A DNA stretch of 64,000 nt from Paenibacillus nanensis (GCF_003583765.1 NZ_QXQA01000002.1:186001-250000); one strand, 5' to 3'; counted from the stretch's first letter, positions 34,876-43,892 are shown. The notes: generated from the sequence alone by a model not told the origin. A program made the numbers and translations.

Positions 34876-35853
34876 CTAGGGATTTATTGTAAGACAAATT
34901 TTACCGATGTAATGCTGGTTTAGCGTCTCATGCGCAATTCGGGCTTCCTCCAGAGAAAAGGTATGACTAATAAAGACGGACAACCGGTTTCGGATTATGC
35001 GGCTATGAAGCCTGCGAATGATGTCCGAATCCGGGTCTCCGTTATAGCCTGAAGCTTCGACTCCCGGTGGAATCAGCACCTCAGGGTGAATTCCATTCGG
35101 GAAGGCCGCGCGTCCTCCGGCACGAATACAACCGGCAGCAATATTCGCCGCTTCGCCTCCAGCGGTGAACAAGGCCGCATCGAATCCGTTAGGTGCAAAT
35201 TGCATGGCCGCCGAAGCGAACCCTTCGTCTCTTCCGTCGACCGCCTCATCGCAGCCAAGCTTTTTCGCCATCGCGACGCCGTCATCGCCGGATGCGACCC
35301 CAAATACGCGGGCACCCATACTTTTTGCAAGCTGTGCCGCAATATGACCTATCCCCCCGCCGGCCCCGAAGATGAGAATAGACTCCGACGGCCGCAATTT
35401 CAGCACATCTTCCAATCCCCGCAGAGCGGTAATTCCGATTCCAGATATGACCGCCGCTTCTTCCATCGTCAGTCCGTCCGGTATACGGGTCACATATTGG
35501 GCGTCAACGACTGCGTACTCTGCATAAAAACCGCCTTTGGAATTCAAGAAAGCAGGGGCGTAGACCAAGTCACCTGCTTTTACATGAGTGACATTGTCCC
35601 CCGCTCCACATACCGTGCCCGAACCTTCAGAGCCGAGAATATATGGAAACTGGACGTTCAAGCCTAACATTTTCGCATATCCACCCTGCCGTTCAAACGC
35701 GTCCCACACTCCAACGCCGGCATAGGCTAACCGGATTAACACGTCGTTCGGACCGACATGCGGGATATTGACTTCTTGAAGCTTCAATTCTTCCGGACCC
35801 CCAAATCTTTGCAGGGCTGCGGCTTTCATTCTTTTCACTGACATTTGATTCAT
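34876..35853 (-). CDS. Quinone-oxidoreductase-like MDR family enzyme
   Basis: A 325-residue NADP-dependent medium-chain dehydrogenase/reductase without zinc ligands. The GroES-like domain (1-125) contains YAGVGVWDAFERQGGY and FPYILGSEGSGTV. The Rossmann domain has ILIFGAGGGIGHIAAQLA (near 160-177). It resembles zeta-crystallin-type quinone oxidoreductases; the substrate is unknown. GGAGG lies 7 bases before the first ATG. It is divergent from a WYL-domain regulator, which probably controls it. Confidence 0.88.
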   Translation of the reverse strand: MNQMSVKRMKAAALQRFGGPEELKLQEVNIPHVGPNDVLIRLAYAGVGVWDAFERQGGYAKMLGLNVQFPYILGSEGSGTVCGAGDNVTHVKAGDLVYAPAFLNSKGGFYAEYAVVDAQYVTRIPDGLTMEEAAVISGIGITALRGLEDVLKLRPSESILIFGAGGGIGHIAAQLAKSMGARVFGVASGDDGVAMAKKLGCDEAVDGRDEGFASAAMQFAPNGFDAALFTAGGEAANIAAGCIRAGGRAAFPNGIHPEVLIPPGVEASGYNGDPDSDIIRRLHSRIIRNRLSVFISHTFSLEEARIAHETLNQHYIGKICLTINP

Positions 35854-35910
35854 CTGTTTTCCTCCATTCCATGCAAGATAACTTGCCTTTCACAACGTAT
35901 CATATTAACA

Positions 35911-35925
35911 TGTCAATAGTTGTCA
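35911..35925. promoter_or_regulatory. TGTCA direct repeat in a divergent promoter region
   Basis: TGTCA occurs at 35911 and 35921, exactly one helical turn apart, between the MDR and YafY-type genes. It sits beside a plausible minus-strand promoter (ATGACA, 16 bases, TATGAT), so it may be an operator. Motif length is short. Confidence 0.35.
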
Positions 35926-35952
35926 TGATTATTGTGGGAGGTGCGGCTTTCG

Positions 35953-36918
35953 ATGTCCAAAGCGAAGCAGCTATTCGACCTCATCCTGTATGTGAATGCG
36001 AAGCGCAGCTTTACCGCTCAGGATGTGGCTTATGAGCTCGGCGTTTCCGTAAGGACGGCTCACCGGTATTTGACGGAGCTGGGTGAGATGGGCGTTCCGC
36101 TTTATACCGAACCCGGCCGCGGCGGCGGATACCGTGTGTTAGAAAATCGGACCTTACCCCCCATTCTTTTTAATGAGAATGAGGCGTTTTCTATTTTTTT
36201 TGCCTTTCAAGCGCTCACCTTCTACACCTCGCTGCCCTTTGAGATTGACATCCATTCGGTATCAAATAAGTTATATACCAGCTTGCCGCTGGACATGAGA
36301 ACAAAGATCGATCGCCTCGGCACCGTATTTTCGTTCTGGAATAAAAAGAGAGGGGCCCCGTCGAAATATTTGAAAGAGATCATCGAGGCTGCCATTGAAA
36401 GACGGGTCATTCAAATCGTATATATATCGAAAAACGGCGCTGCTTTAAGGGAGGCCGCCCCCCTTGGCGTCTACGCATATGACGGCTTCTGGTATATGCC
36501 GGCCTTCATCACTGACTCCAATCAGGTTAAGTTATTTCGTACGGACCGCATTGCAGGCCTTACCCAATTAGAGCGGACCTATGAACGCGAGGTCACGCTT
36601 CACGATTGGCTCATGAGCCAAACCGGCGAAGAGCCGGATACGCCCGTTCGACTTCACGTCCAATTGAATAGAGAAGGAATACGGCAAGCCAAGAGCCAGC
36701 ATTGGTTAGAACCGCATATCGTATTGCAGAATGAGGAGTCGGGTTATATCGACACCGTTATTGGTTATAACGAAATCGAATTTGTTTCCCGGTACTTTTT
36801 CCGCCTTGGCACCGATGCCAAAGTGTTGGAGCCCGCGTCAATGGTGAACCGTATAATCGAGCTATCCCAAAGCCTTCTCCAGCATTACACGGCAGCCCAT
36901 TCCGCCGACAACGAATAA
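35953..36918 (+). CDS. YafY-type transcriptional regulator (HTH_11 plus WYL)
   Basis: A 321-residue regulator. An N-terminal winged helix (1-60: SKAKQLFDLILYVNAKRSFT, then ELGVSVRTAHRYLTELGEMG) precedes a WYL ligand-sensing domain (about 140-230) with APLGVYAYDGFWYMPAFIT, and a C-terminal WCX-like extension. GGGAGGTG lies 9 bases before the ATG; a GTG overlapping that site is not used. It is divergent from the MDR gene, so local control is likely. The inducer is unknown. Confidence 0.9.
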   Translation: MSKAKQLFDLILYVNAKRSFTAQDVAYELGVSVRTAHRYLTELGEMGVPLYTEPGRGGGYRVLENRTLPPILFNENEAFSIFFAFQALTFYTSLPFEIDIHSVSNKLYTSLPLDMRTKIDRLGTVFSFWNKKRGAPSKYLKEIIEAAIERRVIQIVYISKNGAALREAAPLGVYAYDGFWYMPAFITDSNQVKLFRTDRIAGLTQLERTYEREVTLHDWLMSQTGEEPDTPVRLHVQLNREGIRQAKSQHWLEPHIVLQNEESGYIDTVIGYNEIEFVSRYFFRLGTDAKVLEPASMVNRIIELSQSLLQHYTAAHSADNE

Positions 36919-36950
36919 TAGCGCCAAAGCGTCTCCTCTAATCGCCTGTC

Positions 36951-36976
36951 AAAAAGAGCGTTCCAAAGGACGCTCT
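36951..36976 (-). terminator. Terminator-like hairpin
   Basis: AGAGCGT/ACGCTCT pair around an 8-base loop, with a five-T tail on the minus strand only. It lies past the YafY gene but points the wrong way for it; it could be a backup for minus-strand readthrough. Confidence 0.4.
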
Positions 36977-37135
36977 GCTCGAATTCGCGTTTATAGTTAT
37001 CAAAAGCAACCCCTACCAGAGTTGCTATATAGGTATTTGGTTGGACGCAAATTCATTATTGCGTAGGAGCTATGAACTAGAAAGCGTTGAAAGCTGCAAT
37101 TTCTCATTGGATGAGGGCCAATCACGCGAATGCAC

Positions 37136-37170
37136 AATAAAAAAGCCTGCACATCCTCTCGGATTACAGG
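37136..37170 (-). terminator. Terminator of the Spo0E-like gene
   Basis: On the minus strand GCCTG and ATCC arms pair with GGAT and CAGGC and are followed by TTTTTTATT, 15 bases past the stop codon. Confidence 0.75.
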
Positions 37171-37184
37171 CATACAATGAACGG

Positions 37185-37400
37185 TCAACAGACCAGCGTA
37201 TTGGATTCTTCTTTCTTTTCCTTCCTGCCCCAGTTGTTGCAATACTCAAAATGAGGGCACTGCCTGTACTGTACGAGAGCATCATCAAGCGCTTGGCTAG
37301 CCAATAAAACCGTCGGATCGGTAAATGACAAATACTCCTCGTAAGTCAGCTCCATGATCGTGCGCAGTTTCTCGATCTGATTTCTACATTGACACCTCAA
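37185..37400 (-). CDS. Spo0E-like aspartyl-phosphate phosphatase
   Basis: A 71-residue protein with the two-helix Spo0E pattern: NQIEKLRTIMELTYEEYL, then the signature SQALD in LLASQALDDALVQYRQ. Spo0E-family proteins dephosphorylate Spo0A~P and so delay sporulation; the SQ[ED]LD motif is essential. Here the third position is Ala rather than Glu, which occurs in some paralogues. Four cysteines at the ends are unusual. A TTG start is used, with AAAGGAG 7 bases upstream. Has its own terminator. Confidence 0.8.
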   Translation of the reverse strand: MRCQCRNQIEKLRTIMELTYEEYLSFTDPTVLLASQALDDALVQYRQCPHFEYCNNWGRKEKKEESNTLVC

Positions 37401-37569
37401 AGGCCCACTCCTTTAACACCTTTGACTTGATAGGACAAGCTAAATCGCAGTTAACTATGGGTAAATCTTCCTATAGTTTACTACAACCTACCAAACTTGC
37501 CTATGGTTTCTGTGAAAGTTGATCGAAAATTTTACAAATAATCAACAGATTTTTGGAAAAATATCTTTC

Positions 37570-38547
37570 TTAAAGCGCGCCTACAACCGGATGCGGCACA
37601 TACGGCTCTTCCAAAAATGCCATTTCTTCGGACGTTAACGTAACGGAAAGCGAGCCGATCCCTTCTTCTAGCTGAGCTGCGCTTGTAACTCCGATGATCG
37701 GAGAGGCCGCCCCTTTCTGAAATAACCAAGCAAGCGCGATTTGAGCGCGAGGAATGCCCCGTTTTTCCGATAGGTCGGTAACCCGCTCCCAAACCAGCCG
37801 ATCGGCATGCGCCATCGCGTCGTATTTGCTTCTTTGAGCTTGATCCGTTTCGTAACGGTAAGTCGACTCCTGCCAGTCCCGGGCCAATCTGCCGGCTGCA
37901 AGCGGGCTGTACGGGATGACGGCGATTTTTTCTTCCTTACAAAGCGGCATCATTTCTCTCTCCTCCTCGCGGTAGAAGAGATTGTAATGATTTTGCATCG
38001 AAACGAATTTTGTCCATCCGTTTTTCTCGGCAACATGGTTCGCTTTCAGAAACTGCCACGCATACATAGCAGAAGCGCCGATATAACGGACTTTCCCCGC
38101 CTTTACAACATCATGAAGCGCCTCCATCGTTTCTTCGATCGGAGTCTGATAATCCCAGCGGTGAATTTGATACAGATCCACGTAGTCTGTTCCGAGCCGC
38201 TGCAGGCTCTTGTCAATTTCACTCATGATGGCTTTCCTGGATAACCCGGCGCCATTCGGACCTTTATGCATGCGGAAGAAAACCTTTGTTGCGATAACAA
38301 CCTCATCCCGGCTCGCATAATCTTTAAGGGCCCTGCCTACGATTTCTTCGCTTGTTCCGCCTGAATAAATATTCGCCGTATCAAAAAAGTTAATGCCAAG
38401 ATCAAGCGCCTTTTTAATAATCGGGCGGCTTTTTTCCTCGTCGAGCACCCAAGGATGGGTCCAGCGTTCCGCCACCCCGAAGCTCATGCAGCCCAGGCAA
38501 AGCCGGGATATATCGAGGCCGGTCGATCCGAGTTTCACATATTCCAT
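37570..38547 (-). CDS. Aldo/keto reductase
   Basis: A 325-residue NADPH-dependent reductase of the AKR superfamily. The catalytic tetrad is visible: Asp and Tyr in FFDTANIYSGGTSEEIVG, Lys in VVIATKVFF, His in YQIHRWDYQTPIEE. The nucleotide-binding C-terminal segment includes AQIALAWLFQKGAASPIIG. It resembles the YajO/AKR11-like branch. The second ATG is preferred because AGGAG lies 10 bases upstream of it and is too close to the first. Substrate unknown. Confidence 0.9.
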   Translation of the reverse strand: MEYVKLGSTGLDISRLCLGCMSFGVAERWTHPWVLDEEKSRPIIKKALDLGINFFDTANIYSGGTSEEIVGRALKDYASRDEVVIATKVFFRMHKGPNGAGLSRKAIMSEIDKSLQRLGTDYVDLYQIHRWDYQTPIEETMEALHDVVKAGKVRYIGASAMYAWQFLKANHVAEKNGWTKFVSMQNHYNLFYREEEREMMPLCKEEKIAVIPYSPLAAGRLARDWQESTYRYETDQAQRSKYDAMAHADRLVWERVTDLSEKRGIPRAQIALAWLFQKGAASPIIGVTSAAQLEEGIGSLSVTLTSEEMAFLEEPYVPHPVVGAL

Positions 38548-38629
38548 AAAGAGCATTCTCCTCTCTCGTTATCTATAAAGAGATTACCACCTGGAGTTCA
38601 CTCCACGTCAAGGAAAATATGGTTTTGTT

Positions 38630-38665
38630 ATTAAAATAAAAATAAAGGACTGCAGACGCAGTCCT
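38630..38665 (-). terminator. Terminator of the GH4 gene
   Basis: AGGACTGC/GCAGTCCT stem with a 4-base loop; the minus strand continues TTATTTTTATTTT, 10 bases past the stop codon. Confidence 0.85.
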
Positions 38666-38675
38666 CCTCTTCCCT

Positions 38676-40064
38676 CTATTCATACCAATACTTCGGGATG
38701 ATATCCTTCTCCCTCTCGAGCAGCTCCTTTATGATCCGATCCGCATCAGCTATGGAGTTGACCAGCGGGTCGGTCATCATGGCCCTTCTTAATTTCGGAA
38801 AGCTTCTTTCTACTACGGCCTCGGCGGTTAATTCATGCGTATCCAGCACCAGCTCTTGCATGCCCCGAATCCCTCTAGGCATCTCCCCGACGGGGAGAGG
38901 CTTGATTCCCTCCATACTTACCTCGCATAACAGTTCCAGGAAGGAATCGTCGTTCATGTTCGGAACGGCTCCTTGATTCAGCGTATTGATGAAGAATCGT
39001 TTCCCCAAACGGCCTACCATACTTTCGATGATATCCGTTGCGTGGTCGGGTCCTAATATTTTCATATAGTCGGAAACCGGAATGCTCCCGGATAAGAAGC
39101 CGTCGACTTGCTCCCACATTTCTTCGTGCCGCTTGTATCGGTCTTCCGTTTCCCATATTTTTAAGGGCGGAATCGCCCCTTCCGTCTTTCCGAGTCCTTG
39201 CCAGAATCGGACATATTCCTTCGTATGGGCTGTGCAAGTCGGGATATACCCGAATACATCATAGAGCTCATAAGTGATCGCATCGTTAAAGATTGCCTTC
39301 GCTCCCGTATCACCGCCGTTGTTCTCCGTGCCCGCGGATTTCCTTAGCGCCTCTGCTATCGGAGCCGTCACATCGTTCCCGTCATACTCCGCTTTAAGAA
39401 GCCAGGTGAAATGGTTGACGCCGGCTACGCGGAAATCAAACCGCCTGTCGATCTCCTCGGTGAACTCGCTGCTATCCCGGATGATTCCCGCGCGCTCCGC
39501 GTAGTAAGCCTTCTTATAGGGCATATGGTGGCTGTCGCATAGCGCGAATGATTTGAGGTTAGGCGCATACCGGCTGAGCGCAATCCCATGAACGGTTGAA
39601 GGATTGATATAATTTATGACCCACGCATCGGGGCAGATCTCCTCAATGTCTTTGACGCAATCCATGATGACCGGCAGCTCCCGCATTGCCCGGAATATGC
39701 CGCCGGGTCCGATCGTATCGCCGGAACACATGCGTATACCGTACTTCAAGGAAACCTCGCAATCGATGCCGCGATATTTGACCGAATCCTCCGCAAAGCT
39801 AAGCACAACGAAATCCGCGTCTTTCAGCACCTGTCTCCGGTCCGTTGATCCCTCCACCTTAAGCGGCACGTTATTATCCTTCGCCACCATTTTGGCCAGC
39901 TGAACCATTTTGGACAGCCTCTCCTCATCCGTGTCCACCAGGGCAAGCGTTCCATTGTTTAAGTGGCTGGAGTGAACCATTTGCCAAATCGACTGCCTGC
40001 CAAAAAATAAACTTCCTGCTCCGATCACAACTACCTTCGGATGCTGAACATTCGTGTCGCTCAT
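38676..40064 (-). CDS. GH4 family glycosidase, probable alpha-galactosidase (MelA-like)
   Basis: A 462-residue cytoplasmic glycosidase of the NAD- and Mn-dependent GH4 family, which works by oxidation at C3 and elimination. Visible: the Rossmann motif VVVIGAGSLFFGRQSIWQ, DADFVVLSFAEDSVKYRG, CSGDTIGPGGIFRAMRELPV, INYINPSTVHGIALSRY and ALCDSHHMPYKKA at the metal-binding cysteine. Substrate class (alpha-galactoside, alpha-glucoside or glucuronide) cannot be fixed by eye. GGAGG lies upstream of two possible starts. It is divergent from an AraC regulator and has its own terminator. Confidence 0.85.
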   Translation of the reverse strand: MSDTNVQHPKVVVIGAGSLFFGRQSIWQMVHSSHLNNGTLALVDTDEERLSKMVQLAKMVAKDNNVPLKVEGSTDRRQVLKDADFVVLSFAEDSVKYRGIDCEVSLKYGIRMCSGDTIGPGGIFRAMRELPVIMDCVKDIEEICPDAWVINYINPSTVHGIALSRYAPNLKSFALCDSHHMPYKKAYYAERAGIIRDSSEFTEEIDRRFDFRVAGVNHFTWLLKAEYDGNDVTAPIAEALRKSAGTENNGGDTGAKAIFNDAITYELYDVFGYIPTCTAHTKEYVRFWQGLGKTEGAIPPLKIWETEDRYKRHEEMWEQVDGFLSGSIPVSDYMKILGPDHATDIIESMVGRLGKRFFINTLNQGAVPNMNDDSFLELLCEVSMEGIKPLPVGEMPRGIRGMQELVLDTHELTAEAVVERSFPKLRRAMMTDPLVNSIADADRIIKELLEREKDIIPKYWYE

Positions 40065-40079
40065 CGTCGCCAAAACCTC

Positions 40080-40093
40080 CTATAACGTTATAG
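40080..40093. promoter_or_regulatory. Perfect 14 bp palindrome in the GH4 leader
   Basis: CTATAACGTTATAG lies directly before the GH4 ribosome site and about 6 bases after a TATAAT-like -10 element on the minus strand. It could be a regulator site or simply part of the leader. Confidence 0.35.
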
Positions 40094-40229
40094 TTTTATT
40101 ATAGGAGAGCCGTTTAAAAGGAGAATATAAGATAGTTTCGAATCCATGTCAAATCGTACTATAATGGAACAGATAGAAACGAGCAAATTGGCTGTTCAAT
40201 CGATGCCATGCTGAGGAGTGGATTTATCG

Positions 40230-41081
40230 ATGGTCGCTAATTCAACGAATATGGGGATACTCAATGAGCTGTCGGAGTCGATAACCGTTCGGCTGCGTTC
40301 GATATACGACCCCGCTCAGAGCGGCGATTGGTATGAGCACAAGGCGCACCCTGACTACGATCTCTGGTTTATTCAAGAAGGAATCGTAAACATTAGAATT
40401 GAGGGAATCGAACATACGGCACATCCCGGAGATGTCGTCTTTTTTTACCCCGGCGTTCCCTATCGGGCATCGACCTCCTCCGGGGGCTGCCGCTTTATTT
40501 ATACCCATTTCGATTTCGCCATCGGCGAGCAGCAGCGGATATTAGGCGACTTTCAGCTTTCGGGGATTATACCGAAGGCGCTCATCCTCGAGGAAGCCGA
40601 TCTATTCAAAAAATCTTACTTGCAAACAAAGCGGTCGGACGGCGTGCCGGGCAACCGCTTGTATGTGAAGGCTTGCCTGACAGCCGTCGTTGCCAAAATG
40701 ATCGAGCTTCATGGTCAAGGCCGCTATACAGGACAATTTATGAATAAGAAATCGCCGCGTAAAAACGCAAGACATTTAGACGATTTGCAGCCTGTCTTCA
40801 AGTATGTGGATGACCATCTGGATGGGTCCATGAAAATGAGCGAGCTTGCGGCGCTGATCGGCATTTCCGAGAAATATTTCATCTCCTATTTCAAAAAAGC
40901 TTTGGGCATCACCCCGGGGCAATACATCTATCAAATAAAAATGAATCGGGCGAGAGACTACATTTACCAAAAGAAATACACGGTTCAAGAAATCGCTGCG
41001 TTTCTCGGTTATCCCGACCCGTTCTCCTTTTCGAAAGCGTTCAAGAAATACTACAAGGTCCCGCCTTCGAAATTCGAGTAG
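40230..41081 (+). CDS. AraC family transcriptional regulator
   Basis: A 283-residue regulator with an N-terminal cupin (about 20-110: HPGDVVFFYPGVPYRAS) and a C-terminal double helix-turn-helix (about 185-283: MSELAALIGISEKYFISYFK, then YTVQEIAAFLGYPDPFSFSK). This is the usual sugar-responsive AraC layout. It is divergent from the GH4 gene, so it most likely activates that gene in response to its sugar. The ATG is 11 bases from AGGAG; a GTG four codons earlier overlaps the ribosome site. Confidence 0.92.
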   Translation: MVANSTNMGILNELSESITVRLRSIYDPAQSGDWYEHKAHPDYDLWFIQEGIVNIRIEGIEHTAHPGDVVFFYPGVPYRASTSSGGCRFIYTHFDFAIGEQQRILGDFQLSGIIPKALILEEADLFKKSYLQTKRSDGVPGNRLYVKACLTAVVAKMIELHGQGRYTGQFMNKKSPRKNARHLDDLQPVFKYVDDHLDGSMKMSELAALIGISEKYFISYFKKALGITPGQYIYQIKMNRARDYIYQKKYTVQEIAAFLGYPDPFSFSKAFKKYYKVPPSKFE

Positions 41082-41118
41082 CCTCTCGGGCAGACAGGAT
41101 CCTCCCGCGATATATGGA

Positions 41119-41151
41119 AAGCCCGAACCGCATTGTTGGTTCGGGCTTTTG
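41119..41151. terminator. Bidirectional terminator between araC-type and nrdJ genes
   Basis: AAAGCCCGAACC and GGTTCGGGCTTT form a 12 bp stem with an 8-base loop, flanked by A and T runs. Confidence 0.9.
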
Positions 41152-41165
41152 CATGTTGAGCTCCT

Positions 41166-43715
41166 TTAATTGCACTTGCTAAACCCGCAATTGAAGCACT
41201 GCTCGCAGCCTTCGGTGCTAATTAACGCGGCTGAGCCGCATGAGGGGCATAAGTCGACTTCTGCCTGCGCAGTAGCCGTCGCGTTCAATCGCTCTTTTTC
41301 CGCCCGATGCTCCGCGTTCTCCGCTTCCGGCGCGCGAGCCGCGGCCAGCTGATCCGCCCCGCTTCCCGCATGCATCTCCAACGCTTTCGCCACCGCGTCC
41401 GCAATCGATTCGACACGATTGACGCCAAATCCGATGGCTCCGGAGCCGCCGATGCCCTTCAAGTGCTTGACCAGCAGCTTCACTTTATCGCCATGATCGC
41501 CGTACCGAAGGAACAACGAGCATACGCGCCCAAGCGCTTCCGCCATCGCGAACACGTCAGAGCCGGCCTTGCCGACATTAAGGAAGATTTCCGCCGGCAC
41601 ACCGTCCAGATCGTTAATTGTAATATAAGCCATACCGAACGGCGTATTGATGCGATAGGTCGCGCCGCGAAGCACGGACGGTCTCCGTTTGTACGGCCGA
41701 TCCTGGGCATCGGCGGCCGTTACCGTCATCGGGACCGGTTCGTTGGCAGGCAAGGGCTTCTCTTCTGCCGCTTGCTCCGTTTTAACGTCTTCGCTATCAT
41801 CCTTCGCAGCCGATAGAACTTGAACGTCACGGCTGCCGTCCCGGTAGATCGTTACGCCCTTGCAGCCAAGCTCGTAAGCCAGCTCATACAGCCGCTCCGT
41901 GTCCTCCACCGTGAAATCCGCCGGGCAATTGGCTGTTTTGGAGATCGAGCTGTCGACCCAGCGCTGAATCACAGCCTGTACGCGAATGTGATTCTCCGCG
42001 CTCAGCTCCATGGCCGATACGAAATAATCCGGCAGCTCTTCGCCGGGATGAGCATCCTTCCACTCCTGCGCGATCGGCACAAGCTGCTTGTCGTAGCCGA
42101 GCCGGCTTTGGCGGAAATATTCGAAGGCGAAATAAGGCTCTATCCCCGTGGAGGTGCCGACCATTGTGCCCGTACTGCCTGTCGGCGCCTGCGTAATGAC
42201 CGTAACGTTACGCATGCCCTTCTTGGCTACCGATTCGCCAACCTCCGGATAGGCAGCAATCAGCTCCCGCATAAATCCGCTCTGCACAAATTTCTCGCCG
42301 TCGAAAGCCGGGAACGACCCCTTCTCCGCGGCAAGCTCCGAGGACGCCAAATACGCTTCCTTCGCCATAAAGCCGTACAGCTTATCCAACAGCGCAAGCG
42401 ATTCCTCGCCGCCGTAACGGATGCCGAGCTTGATGAGAAGCTCCGCGAGCCCCATTGTGCCCAGTCCGATCCGCCGCTCCCGCTTTTGGTTCTCTTCGTT
42501 CTCCTTGAAGTGATACGGCGTCTTGTCGATCACATTGTCGAGGAAGCGAACCGACCACCTCGTAACCTTGCGAAGCTCCTCCCAAGCGATGTCTTGGCTC
42601 TCCCGGTCGTAAAACTTAGCCAAGTTAATGGCCGATAAGTTACAGACGCCCCAGCCGGGAAGACCCTGCTCGCCGCAGGGATTAGTTGATACTATTGGAT
42701 TATAATACCAGCTATTCGACATCTTATTATAACGCTCCATAAATACAACGCCCGGTTCAGCCGATTTCCAAGCCGATTCAATGATCTGATGCCAGATGTC
42801 CTTGGCGCGCAGCTTCTTATACGTCACCACTTTTTTGCCCATTTGGCGCCATGCGTCCAAATCGCCCGTCCACAGCTCATCGTATCCCGGTTCCTTCGTA
42901 TCGGGGAATACCAGCTCCCACTCCTTATCCCGCTTCACGGCATCCATGAAAGCATCGCTGATGCAGACGGACAAGTTGGCGTTCGTAACCTCGCCCATCT
43001 TCTCTTTCACCGAAATAAACTCCTGCAGGTCGGGATGCCAGTCATTCAGCATGAGCATAAGCGCGCCGCGGCGGCTGCCGCCCTGCTCGATAAGCCCGGT
43101 CGTGTAGCTGAACAAACCGCCCCAAGAGACGGAACCGCTGGACGTGCCGTTCACGCCTGCGACAATCGCTCTGCGCGGCCGCAGCGAAGACAAGTTCATG
43201 CCGACTCCGCCGCCGCGGGCCATAATTTCCGTCATGTCCTTCAGCGATTCCAAAATGCCGCCGCGGCTATCCTTGGGCGAAGGGATGACATAACAGTTAA
43301 AGAGCGTCAGCTCGTCGCTTGTCCCCGCGCCAGCCGCGATCCGTCCCCCTGGAACCAGCTTCCAGTCTTCTAATAGATAACGGAACTTCTCCTCCCACTC
43401 GGCCCGCTTACCTTCTGAAGTCTCGACCGACGCCATCGCCTTCGCCAGCCGGTCCCACATTTCGTCCGGCGTCAGCTCGATCGGATGTGAAATGCGATGG
43501 ATGGTTGTATGGGTATGCTCTCCAGTTGTAAATCGGACTTCAACATTATCGCCGTCCCTGCTCACGATCTTCCCGACTTCTTTAACGGGGTATTTCGCGT
43601 CATCCTTCACGAGAGCCAGTACGATATCTCCCGGCTGAACGCCGCTTGAATCGGGATGCTTCCTCGCGTACCGGTCCAAAAATATTTTTTCGCTAAGCCC
43701 TTCCAATTTCCCCAT
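41166..43715 (-). CDS. nrdJ: Adenosylcobalamin-dependent ribonucleotide reductase (class II)
   Basis: An 849-residue enzyme making deoxynucleotides with B12 as radical source. The catalytic core includes NPCGEQGLPGWGVCNLSAIN, QAPTGSTGTMVGTSTGIEPY (the conserved loop) and ARGGGVGMNLSSLRPRRA. The C-terminus carries the TSCPD domain (about 690-790) and a final cysteine cluster, CPSCG ... CEQCFNCGFSKC, which supplies redox or zinc cysteines. The ATG has GAGGGAGT 7 bases upstream; a GTG three codons earlier overlaps that site. Two NrdR boxes precede the gene. No cobalamin riboswitch is visible. Confidence 0.96.
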   Translation of the reverse strand: MGKLEGLSEKIFLDRYARKHPDSSGVQPGDIVLALVKDDAKYPVKEVGKIVSRDGDNVEVRFTTGEHTHTTIHRISHPIELTPDEMWDRLAKAMASVETSEGKRAEWEEKFRYLLEDWKLVPGGRIAAGAGTSDELTLFNCYVIPSPKDSRGGILESLKDMTEIMARGGGVGMNLSSLRPRRAIVAGVNGTSSGSVSWGGLFSYTTGLIEQGGSRRGALMLMLNDWHPDLQEFISVKEKMGEVTNANLSVCISDAFMDAVKRDKEWELVFPDTKEPGYDELWTGDLDAWRQMGKKVVTYKKLRAKDIWHQIIESAWKSAEPGVVFMERYNKMSNSWYYNPIVSTNPCGEQGLPGWGVCNLSAINLAKFYDRESQDIAWEELRKVTRWSVRFLDNVIDKTPYHFKENEENQKRERRIGLGTMGLAELLIKLGIRYGGEESLALLDKLYGFMAKEAYLASSELAAEKGSFPAFDGEKFVQSGFMRELIAAYPEVGESVAKKGMRNVTVITQAPTGSTGTMVGTSTGIEPYFAFEYFRQSRLGYDKQLVPIAQEWKDAHPGEELPDYFVSAMELSAENHIRVQAVIQRWVDSSISKTANCPADFTVEDTERLYELAYELGCKGVTIYRDGSRDVQVLSAAKDDSEDVKTEQAAEEKPLPANEPVPMTVTAADAQDRPYKRRPSVLRGATYRINTPFGMAYITINDLDGVPAEIFLNVGKAGSDVFAMAEALGRVCSLFLRYGDHGDKVKLLVKHLKGIGGSGAIGFGVNRVESIADAVAKALEMHAGSGADQLAAARAPEAENAEHRAEKERLNATATAQAEVDLCPSCGSAALISTEGCEQCFNCGFSKCN

Positions 43716-43752
43716 TCCGATCACTCCCTCATCTAATCGCCCAGCAACTAAT

Positions 43753-43794
43753 CAATATATTGTATGTAATCTGATTATAACATACTACATATAG
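43753..43794. promoter_or_regulatory. Tandem NrdR boxes of nrdJ
   Basis: CAATATATTG (43753-43762) matches the NrdR core CWATATATWG exactly and CTACATATAG (43785-43794) matches with one change. Their centres are 32 bp apart, three helical turns, as typical for NrdR operators. A TATAAT on the minus strand (43774-43779) lies between them, so binding would cover the promoter. Confidence 0.8.
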
Positions 43795-43892
43795 AAATAT
43801 CCGATGATTTATATCACATCTTATTAATATGCCTTTAGAAGGTCATACTAATGACATCTATCTATTTGCAACTTTCGGAAGGAGCGTTCAAG

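Noticed and set aside
37000..37307. Small frames on both strands beside the Spo0E-like gene
   Set aside because: They overlap that gene and its terminator, and lack ribosome sites.
41820..42638. 272-codon plus-strand frame
   Set aside because: Antisense to nrdJ, whose protein is certain.
43716..43892. Cobalamin riboswitch before nrdJ
   Set aside because: The leader is short and AT-rich and lacks the conserved B12-box; only NrdR boxes are visible.
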